Shown piece after piece: positions 58,422 through 64,000 of a DNA stretch of 64,000 nucleotides. Both the position numbers and the translations under genes were made by a program. Numbering within the stretch: position 1 is the stretch's first letter; the number at the start of each line of letters is the position of its first letter. The DNA is from a virus: positions 1-64,000 of the IMG/VR virus record IMGVR_UViG_3300027782_006468; one strand, 5' to 3'. The notes under the pieces were generated by a model. That model saw only the letters and a program-made list of their open reading frames with translations, did no database searches and had not been told where the DNA came from.

Positions 58422-59584
58422 TTGGTTATGTCTGTTTCTATGACATCACCACCAATCTGGAATTCCATAGCTGCTTTAAATGGCTCCAAATAATCAATTA
58501 TATCTTGTTCAGATGCTGCATCAATAATCGATGGGCATTTGAGCAAGATTTCAAGAGGAATTTCATTCTTGTCTAAGGAGGCTTTGAATTTAATTTCCTC
58601 ACCATTGCTATAAGGCTCTGCAACGATGAAATTTCCAGCACTCTTGGCAATAATCCTATTTGCATCAAGCAAACAAGATAATAAGCCACTAACAGGATTT
58701 ATTCCGTGTTCAAAAAGCAATTGAATGTTTTCTGTTGAAATAAATGGTGTATGAGTCTTATTTTTAACATTTTTAACACGAATGTTAATGCCAAGAATCT
58801 TGGTTTTTTTTGCACTAATTTTATATTCTATCTTCTTCATTGTCGATGTTTCTAATCGACACGAAGCATAAAACGGTAAAGCATTACCACCACCAGCAGT
58901 TGTGGTTGGATTTCCATAAAGAACACCAATTTTTGAACGAGTCTGATTCAAAATGACAACAGTAGCATCATTCTTTTCCATAACTGTGTTCAATTTTCGG
59001 AATTCTCTAGAACAAATCTTAGCTCTTTCTCCGGGTTGCTCATGCCCACCAACAATGCGTTTGAAATCAGCTTTCGAAGCGTTCTCTGGAAGATTAACCT
59101 CTCTAAGCTCTCTAGCCGATGGACTTACGCCAATGGAGTCATAAACAATAGCAATCGGACATTCTTTTCTTTTTGATCGAACAAATTCAATAGATTTATA
59201 CATCTTCAAAAAGACATCTTCCAATGCTTGTGGAGTATGTCTGACGATTTTATTCAAATCGCAATGTGATGCTCGTTGAATAAATTCTTTATTAGCAGAA
59301 TTCTCACAATCTTCCAAAATAGCAATTCCACCAGAACGCTGGCAACCGAACAAAACATTTGTTCCAATCAAAGATTTTGAACTAGATGAAGGACCATAAA
59401 TTTCCGTAAGCTTACCGCCCGGAACTCCACCGCCCATAAACTTTCCACTACAAATATAATTGATTGCCAAATTTCCACTATCTACAAAATATTTAACGCT
59501 ATCAATTTCAGCCACAATATCGCCACCAGTTTCATTTGCTAAATCTTGGAAGAAATTATCTTCATCGACTTTTTTACGAGCCAT
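58376..59584 (-). CDS. uvsX: RecA/UvsX-type recombinase
   Basis: A 402-residue strand-exchange protein. Walker A is GPSSSSKS, with Ser replacing the Gly before Lys, as in T4 UvsX (GPSKSFKS) rather than bacterial RecA (GPESSGKT). The catalytic Glu stretch LEDCENSANKEF, Walker B IAIVYDSIG, NQTRSKIGVLYGNP (loop 1/2 area) and an acidic tail are present. It promotes recombination-dependent replication with the SSB encoded next to it. AAAGGAG fixes the ATG at 59584. A hairpin lies between the two genes. Confidence 0.9.
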   Translation of the reverse strand: MARKKVDEDNFFQDLANETGGDIVAEIDSVKYFVDSGNLAINYICSGKFMGGGVPGGKLTEIYGPSSSSKSLIGTNVLFGCQRSGGIAILEDCENSANKEFIQRASHCDLNKIVRHTPQALEDVFLKMYKSIEFVRSKRKECPIAIVYDSIGVSPSARELREVNLPENASKADFKRIVGGHEQPGERAKICSREFRKLNTVMEKNDATVVILNQTRSKIGVLYGNPTTTAGGGNALPFYASCRLETSTMKKIEYKISAKKTKILGINIRVKNVKNKTHTPFISTENIQLLFEHGINPVSGLLSCLLDANRIIAKSAGNFIVAEPYSNGEEIKFKASLDKNEIPLEILLKCPSIIDAASEQDIIDYLEPFKAAMEFQIGGDVIETDITNQEGIDDEIDSEIEE

Positions 59585-59618
59585 AGTATCTCCTTTGTAT
59601 ATTATTTGAATATGATAA

Positions 59619-59650
59619 AGCGTGAACACACCCATAGATGCGTTCACGCT
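59619..59650 (-). promoter_or_regulatory. Hairpin between ssb and uvsX
   Basis: A nine-pair stem AGCGTGAAC/GTTCACGCT with a 14-base loop, 13 bases after the ssb stop and 35 bases before the uvsX ATG. There is no clear T-run on the minus strand, so it may be a partial terminator or an mRNA-stabilising structure that sets SSB above UvsX. Confidence 0.55.
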
Positions 59651-59662
59651 AAAAGTGATTGT

Positions 59663-60667
59663 TTAGATTCCGTCAAGTTGCTTCAAGAAATCATCATCAG
59701 CAAGAGATTCATCTTCGCTAATAACACTCTTTGAAACCTTCTTGGATACAAGAACTTCTTCTCTGATGACATCAGAGCCAGTTATTACAGATTCTGCAGA
59801 TTTTGCAGCAGCTTGAACTGGTGATTTGCTATAAAACTCATCGAGTTCTCCAGCCGAGTCACCTTCAACAACCATACCTGTATGAACACGAAGACCATGC
59901 TTGATTTCTTCGGAAGTCTTCAGTTTTCTCAACGCAGACAAATCGTTAAGATTACCGAACCAATTTTCCAATTCTTCTGGTGTTCCAGCAATAGACGCTT
60001 CCTCAAACTTTGAAAAATCATAGTTTGGATACTCTCTATTCCCACTTTTAACAACCTTCTTTACAAGCCTAAAATCACGACCAGTTGTTGGATGTGTGAT
60101 ATCGCCTAGTTCTTTTTCTCCAGCAGCCTCATCACCAGAAATTGCTCTCATAATCTTGCTATGAACTTGCTTGCCACAAGAATAAATCTTAGGTCCAACA
60201 TTAGCTGCTGTAGCTTTATTCTTCGGATCAACCTCTGAACGCACAATTACATTGTAATAATAGCGTTCTATAGGCTTGAGTTCTCGTGCTTTGTTCTGAA
60301 GATTTTCCTGTTCTTTTCCAGAAAGACCTTCGGACTTCTGCCACAAGTCAGAATAGTACTTGCAAATAATACATTCGCCACGCCAAGCTTCTGCACCTTT
60401 GTCGTTTGGTGAAAGCTCTCTAGGGCAATGATAGGTTTTCTTTTGATTGGTCGTAGGATTTGTCAGCGTGTGAATTCTGGTCGCACAGTAGAGTCGATGA
60501 CCTTTTTTCTTTGGAAGAAATCGCATCATTACGAATCCATCCCTATCTGGCATCTTAACAAACTTTTGAAGGTACTCGTTGTCAAGACCTCCACCGTTTT
60601 CTGAGCTAACTCGTTTAGCTTCTGCTTTAATTTCGTTAATGTCTAGTGGTTCGTAGTCAATTCCCAT
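59663..60667 (-). CDS. Single-stranded DNA-binding protein, T4 gp32-like
   Basis: A 334-residue protein. The OB-fold core is around FVMMRFLPKKKGHRLYC and YYYNVIVRSEVD. The zinc-binding part has THTLTNPTT..., CPREL and GECIICKYYSD, equivalent to the His/Cys ligands of gp32. The end is acidic (SEDESLADDDFLKQLDGI), typical for SSB tails that recruit partners. gp32 is 301 residues. It coats single strands during replication and loads recombination proteins. GAGG precedes the ATG at 60667. Confidence 0.85.
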   Translation of the reverse strand: MGIDYEPLDINEIKAEAKRVSSENGGGLDNEYLQKFVKMPDRDGFVMMRFLPKKKGHRLYCATRIHTLTNPTTNQKKTYHCPRELSPNDKGAEAWRGECIICKYYSDLWQKSEGLSGKEQENLQNKARELKPIERYYYNVIVRSEVDPKNKATAANVGPKIYSCGKQVHSKIMRAISGDEAAGEKELGDITHPTTGRDFRLVKKVVKSGNREYPNYDFSKFEEASIAGTPEELENWFGNLNDLSALRKLKTSEEIKHGLRVHTGMVVEGDSAGELDEFYSKSPVQAAAKSAESVITGSDVIREEVLVSKKVSKSVISEDESLADDDFLKQLDGI

Positions 60668-60699
60668 AGTTCGCCTCGTAGTTAAAAGTTAAGTAGTTT

Positions 60700-60722
60700 A
60701 GACAACGAACAACTCGTTGTCT
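60700..60722 (-). promoter_or_regulatory. Hairpin in the ssb leader
   Basis: AGACAACGA and TCGTTGTCT (nine pairs, five-base loop) between the proposed promoter and the ssb start, 33 bases ahead of the ATG. Gene 32 of T4 is regulated by a leader structure that its own protein binds; an equivalent is possible. Confidence 0.5.
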
Positions 60723-60733
60723 GACTTCGTTTA

Positions 60734-60762
60734 TTAGTATCATTATCTAGAATTCATTGCAA
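60734..60762 (-). promoter_or_regulatory. Sigma-70-like promoter for ssb
   Basis: On the minus strand TTGCAA, a 17-base spacer and TACTAA, followed about 12 bases later by the leader hairpin. A reasonable match to the consensus; the strand and position fit an ssb-uvsX operon. Confidence 0.4.
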
Positions 60763-60796
60763 GATTAATTTATAAAAAAAACTATTCTTTTAAAAA

Positions 60797-61210
60797 TTAA
60801 ATATTGATGGGTGAATCTGGATTCTGCAATTTCTCTTCCGACTCAACAACTTCCTTGTGCATTGCTGCGAGTTTATCTTGCAAGTTTCCATGTCCTTTGG
60901 ATTCCAAATCTCCATTGAGATCATCTCTGCTTTGTCGTTCTTTTGAAAATTCTTCCTCTAATGCTTTCAATATTTGTTGATTTTTCAAAAGCTGCTCTTT
61001 GATTTTTGCGTCTCTATCTTCCATGGATTCATCTTTCTTTTTCATGTTGATAATGGGATTTTGTTTTGGCTGAACTAATTTTTCGAGCATATATTTCTTG
61101 GATTCTTCTTTACGCTCTTTGCGTACAGCCTCACGCCTTAGTAAAACTTTTACTTTAGACTTCTTTTCTCGCTCTTTACGCTTTTTTGCAATCTTTTCTT
61201 CTTTCTTCAT
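60797..61210 (-). CDS. Charged coiled-coil protein, 137 aa
   Basis: Lys/Glu-rich, helical throughout (EKIAKKRKEREKKSKVKVLL and later EEEFSKERQSRDDLNGD). GTAGG suits the ATG at 61210 better than the one at 61216. No family recognised; scaffold-like or nucleic-acid-associated are possible. Confidence 0.55.
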   Translation of the reverse strand: MKKEEKIAKKRKEREKKSKVKVLLRREAVRKERKEESKKYMLEKLVQPKQNPIINMKKKDESMEDRDAKIKEQLLKNQQILKALEEEFSKERQSRDDLNGDLESKGHGNLQDKLAAMHKEVVESEEKLQNPDSPINI

Positions 61211-61217
61211 GATCATC

Positions 61218-61949
61218 CTACTTTCTTAGGTTAGGCACATTATCAGCAACTGCTCCGCCCCAATAAAGGTTGCCATGTTCCCTTTGTTTTTGGGTTTCAG
61301 AAAAATTCAACTCACTATCTGCCAAAAGATTCACATTGCCGGGAACAAAAAACTTATCGCTTATTTTTATTTCCCGATTAGTGTCATCAATAATTGTAAG
61401 TATCTCGCCATGTATAGAACCAGTCTTTCCATAAACTGCATACTTTTTATCCACCGTAAGTCTATATCCCTTGTTCCTTACTTCGGTAATCATTTGTGGT
61501 TCTGGAAAAAACACCACATTGTCTACAATTCTTTTTCCTGACTGCCCACTTGCAGTTAATTCTTTTTTTGAATTTGCCAATTGTTCGTGGGGATAAAGAG
61601 TATTCTGCCCCTGCAATGGAACTACTGCGGTGCTTTTCTCTGGCTCTACTTCTTGTGTTATAAAATTTCCAGAAGTCTGATCAAATAAGAATTTTTTGTT
61701 CTTTATGACCACACCATTATCAGCTTCTCTAAAAGTAATTTTCTTTTTAGCGAGTTCAAATATTTCAACGCCAATAACAAAAATATCTCTTCTTGCCAAT
61801 TGACCCATGACACTACTCGCCAATGTTTCTAGAGAAACATCTTCAAATGGATCTCCGACCTTTTTCTTTAAGGTTTTTGTTTCTTCTTTGTTGTAATTCC
61901 CATCCTGTTTTTCATGATAGGAATAAATAATTTCGTAGCCCACACGCAC
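61218..61949 (-). CDS. Hypothetical protein, 243 aa
   Basis: Not recognised. Likely start is the GTG at 61949 (or 61943), after GGGGG; the frame stays open to 62009. The middle holds strands like IFVIGVEIFELAKKKITFRE. The C-terminal half contains YAVYGKTGSIHGEILTI and ends GNLYWGGAVADNVPNLRK. Possibly a virion or tail-associated protein because of beta content. It shares its operon with 61972. Confidence 0.55.
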   Translation of the reverse strand: MRVGYEIIYSYHEKQDGNYNKEETKTLKKKVGDPFEDVSLETLASSVMGQLARRDIFVIGVEIFELAKKKITFREADNGVVIKNKKFLFDQTSGNFITQEVEPEKSTAVVPLQGQNTLYPHEQLANSKKELTASGQSGKRIVDNVVFFPEPQMITEVRNKGYRLTVDKKYAVYGKTGSIHGEILTIIDDTNREIKISDKFFVPGNVNLLADSELNFSETQKQREHGNLYWGGAVADNVPNLRK

Positions 61950-61971
61950 CCCCAGTGAACTAAATAAGTAA

Positions 61972-62598
61972 CTACTTAAACAAAATACCAGTTCCATATC
62001 TTGTTTCAAAAAAATTTGGCTTTACACCAACACTATCAGCAAAAGCCAAATACGCTTGTTTCACAGGTTTTAGATCCAAAGCATTGTCAATAATAATACA
62101 GCCATCATCTGATAAATATTCCCATGATACTTCAAGCATATAGAGAATATAATCATAATTTTTTTCTTCATTTATAAAAATTGCATCCCATTTTCTCTTC
62201 CCGATTCTATCGTGAAAATCATCATTTTTCATATCGCCTGTGAAAAAATCAAAATCTTTTTTGTAAGATTTTCTAATATTGTAAAAGCCCATACGATTAG
62301 AAAAGTAAACATTTTTATCAGTTTGATGGAAAGCAAGAAAATACTCTGTTTCTAAACAAGACATAAAAAAACACTTCTCTAATAATCCTAAATTGAAACT
62401 CAAAGATAATACACTCTTTGGCTTTATAAATTTACCTAAATGGTAATAAAAAGGAACATAAAGCGGGTCGCTATATGAAGGACTTCTTCTAGAATTTTCA
62501 TCAATTAATTTGCAATCTTGAAGGAGTATCTTGCCGTTTACAAGTTTCTTTCTCAATAACTCTTTAATTTCTTTTTGAATGATATCAAAATTAGGCAT
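61972..62598 (-). CDS. Possible class I methyltransferase-like protein, 208 aa
   Basis: The order of elements recalls Methyltransf_24-type enzymes: KPKSVLSLSFNLGLLEKCF in place of the SAM-binding loop, WDAIFINEEKNYDYILYML, and LSDDGCIIIDNAL. The Gly-rich SAM loop is not intact, so activity is doubtful. It is divergent from the UDP-galactopyranose mutase gene at 62630, 31 bases apart. Confidence 0.4.
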   Translation of the reverse strand: MPNFDIIQKEIKELLRKKLVNGKILLQDCKLIDENSRRSPSYSDPLYVPFYYHLGKFIKPKSVLSLSFNLGLLEKCFFMSCLETEYFLAFHQTDKNVYFSNRMGFYNIRKSYKKDFDFFTGDMKNDDFHDRIGKRKWDAIFINEEKNYDYILYMLEVSWEYLSDDGCIIIDNALDLKPVKQAYLAFADSVGVKPNFFETRYGTGILFK

Positions 62599-62629
62599 AT
62601 AATATTATAGCTTTAACTACGGATATATT

Positions 62630-63742
62630 ATGTACGACTTTATTATTGTTGGATCAGGATTTTTTGGATCAACATTTGCAAGGCGAGTTACCGACCTTGG
62701 AAAAAAATGTTTAGTTCTAGATAAAAAGCCACACATTGCAGGGGCAGCACACGATATGCCTCAAGATGATTACTATGTTTCATCTTATGGCGCACATGTA
62801 TTTCACACACACAGCGAAGAGGTTTGGGAATTTGCCAATAACTTTTCTGAATTTATTCCATTTATAAATAGACCAAAAGTTCTATCGAATGAAAAAATAT
62901 ATTCATTTCCAATAAATTTGATGACACTTCAACAACTTTGGGGAATAAAAACTCCAGCTGAAGCAAAAAAAATATTAGAAGAAAAAAAAATTCCATGCGA
63001 AAATCCAAGTAATTTTGAAGAATGGGCATTATCCATGGTTGGAGAAGAAATATATAAAAAATTCTTCTATGGATATACAAAAAAACAATATATGCGAGAA
63101 CCAAAAGAACTTCCAACATCAATAATTCAAAGACTTCCTATTCGACTTACATATGACGAAAATTATTTTACTACGAAATTTCAAGGGATTCCAAAAAATG
63201 GATATACAAATCTAATTTATAATATGCTTGATGGTATTGATGTTGAGGTTGGTGTAGATTTTATAAAACAAAAAGACAAACTAATGCGTCTCGCAAAACA
63301 GATTGTCTATACAGGTCGAATAGATGAATTTTTTGATTTTGAATTTGGGAAACTTGAATACAACACCATGAAATTTGAGAAAAAAGAATTTATTGGAGAT
63401 CAACAAGGAAATGCAGTTATAAATCATGTTGATGAATCGGTTCGATATCTTCGAAGCATAGAGCATCGTCATTTCTACAAACACGGAGAGTCTATCAAAC
63501 ATTATGCTGGTAAAAAAGAAGATTTCACTAGCGTAATAACCTACGACATTCCAGCAACATATGAAGAAAATCCAGACCCATTATACCCAATTAGAAATAA
63601 AATAAATTCTGAAATTTATCAAAAATATTCATCAATCAAACCAAGTAATGTAACATTTGGCGGAAGATTGGGAGAATATAAATATTTGGACATGGATCAA
63701 AGTATGGCTTCTGCTCTTCAAAAGGCTAAATCCTTTGAATGA
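62630..63742 (+). CDS. glf: UDP-galactopyranose mutase
   Basis: A 370-residue flavoenzyme. The FAD-binding GxGxxG is IIVGSGFFGSTFARRV; PHIAGAAHD and YGAHVFHTHSEEVW are the conserved flavin and substrate loops. KFFYGYTKKQ, MREPKELPTSIIQRLPIR and GRLGEYKYLDMD also match. It turns UDP-galactopyranose into UDP-galactofuranose. Length is typical (about 370-390). It supplies a galactofuranose donor to glycosyltransferases. Confidence 0.95.
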   Translation: MYDFIIVGSGFFGSTFARRVTDLGKKCLVLDKKPHIAGAAHDMPQDDYYVSSYGAHVFHTHSEEVWEFANNFSEFIPFINRPKVLSNEKIYSFPINLMTLQQLWGIKTPAEAKKILEEKKIPCENPSNFEEWALSMVGEEIYKKFFYGYTKKQYMREPKELPTSIIQRLPIRLTYDENYFTTKFQGIPKNGYTNLIYNMLDGIDVEVGVDFIKQKDKLMRLAKQIVYTGRIDEFFDFEFGKLEYNTMKFEKKEFIGDQQGNAVINHVDESVRYLRSIEHRHFYKHGESIKHYAGKKEDFTSVITYDIPATYEENPDPLYPIRNKINSEIYQKYSSIKPSNVTFGGRLGEYKYLDMDQSMASALQKAKSFE

Positions 63743-63744
63743 AA

Positions 63745-64000
63745 TTATTCATGATCATATAGACACAACTCAACACCAGCCTCTTTGAACATTGTTCTGG
63801 AAATGTCACAGGAATCTTTCCATCTTTTTGCCAATTCTTCTGATAAGTTTGGTGCTATGCATCTTTTAATTCCACTTTGAATGATTAGAGAGGCACAACC
63901 AGAACATGGCATGAATGGATATGTAACTATAGAACATCCATTCAAATTCCTTTGGGCAAATAAAATAGCATTAGCCTCTGCGTGGACTACCATTTTATAC
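63745..64000 (-). CDS. dCMP deaminase, C-terminal part, cut by window edge
   Basis: The frame continues past the window edge. The zinc-ligand motif HAEANAIL and the PCSGC motif are intact, with GIKRCIAPN following. It deaminates dCMP to dUMP for ThyX. The N terminus lies outside. Confidence 0.85.
   Translation of the reverse strand, partial: YKMVVHAEANAILFAQRNLNGCSIVTYPFMPCSGCASLIIQSGIKRCIAPNLSEELAKRWKDSCDISRTMFKEAGVELCLYDHE

Noticed and set aside
1-64000. Alternative genetic code (TAG or TGA read as an amino acid), known in some huge phages
   Set aside because: TAG and TGA both end complete, well-placed genes (for example TAG at 24418-24420 and 61972, TGA in ATGA overlaps), and known proteins reach normal lengths in the standard code.
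1-64000. tRNA genes
   Set aside because: No T-loop GGTTCGAxTC with a matching acceptor stem could be found by eye; a covariance-model search would be needed to exclude them fully.
1-64000. Bacterial chromosome as source (because of infC, dnaE, prkA operon, hldE)
   Set aside because: infC lacks rpmI-rplT, dnaE is split, no ribosomal operon, tRNA or housekeeping pathway is present, and the SSB, recombinase, dNMP kinase and HNH genes are of phage type.

Overview
The window is AT-rich, densely packed and reads like a piece of a very large tailed-phage (jumbo or 'huge' phage) genome rather than a bacterial chromosome. In favour: a T4-like recombination and replication set (gp32-type single-strand binding protein, UvsX-type RecA, dNMP kinase, ThyX, dCMP deaminase), two free-standing HNH endonucleases, a BppU-like baseplate or fibre protein, PhoH, many short unknown genes in tight operons, and at least six proteins with a leader like the T4 capsid-targeting sequence. 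No terminase, portal, capsid or tail-tube gene and no tRNA lies in the window, so the phage assignment is inferred. A lipobox protein shaped like a unimolecular spanin and an HldE-like heptose enzyme point to a Gram-negative host. Stops are standard (TAA, TGA and TAG are all used).

Layout. 0-9 kb: end of a beta-propeller protein, PhoH, a small HExxH protein, a GT2 glycosyltransferase, DnaJ, a GroES-like co-chaperonin, translation factor IF-3 and a ThDP enzyme coupled to it. 9-17.5 kb: BppU-like protein, a deaminase-like protein without catalytic residues, small unknowns, a spanin-like lipoprotein, peptide deformylase, a ribbon-helix-helix protein, ribosomal protein bS21, and two related GT-B-like glycosyltransferases with a small zinc-ribbon protein. 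17.6-20.3 kb: two plus-strand GT2-type genes. 21.2-24 kb: C-terminal, catalytic-aspartate half of a DNA polymerase III alpha. 25.3-36.3 kb: a plus-strand block with an acidic-repeat protein, a GT2 enzyme, an ANL adenylate-forming enzyme and a 2654-residue cysteine-rich repeat protein, closed by a strong terminator. 36.3-44.4 kb (minus): an operon of PrkA kinase, YhbH/YeaH, SpoVR, a coiled coil, an HNH endonuclease and the N-terminal half of the polymerase. 44.5-51.7 kb: zinc-ribbon protein, short leader-bearing proteins, HldE-like enzyme, ThyX, a zinc-finger PD-(D/E)XK nuclease, a cupin and dNMP kinase. 52-64 kb: a Ski2-like helicase, a second HNH endonuclease, an amidoligase, UvsX/RecA, gp32-like SSB, UDP-galactopyranose mutase and a dCMP deaminase cut by the window edge.

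How it fits together. The phage seems to carry its own replication and nucleotide supply, tools to bias host translation and folding (IF-3, bS21, deformylase, DnaJ, GroES-like), a stress-kinase module known from bacterial starvation and sporulation, and a large sugar toolbox (about eight glycosyltransferase-like genes, HldE-like, UDP-galactopyranose mutase, cupin), probably for decorating virion or host surface. The observations most worth following are the leader family, read here as proteins packaged in the head and trimmed by a prohead protease, and the broken polymerase III alpha: its two halves lie 13 kb apart, each keeps active-site elements the other lacks, and the N-terminal half starts inside a large hairpin with a frame-breaking insertion directly after its HLHLH metal motif.
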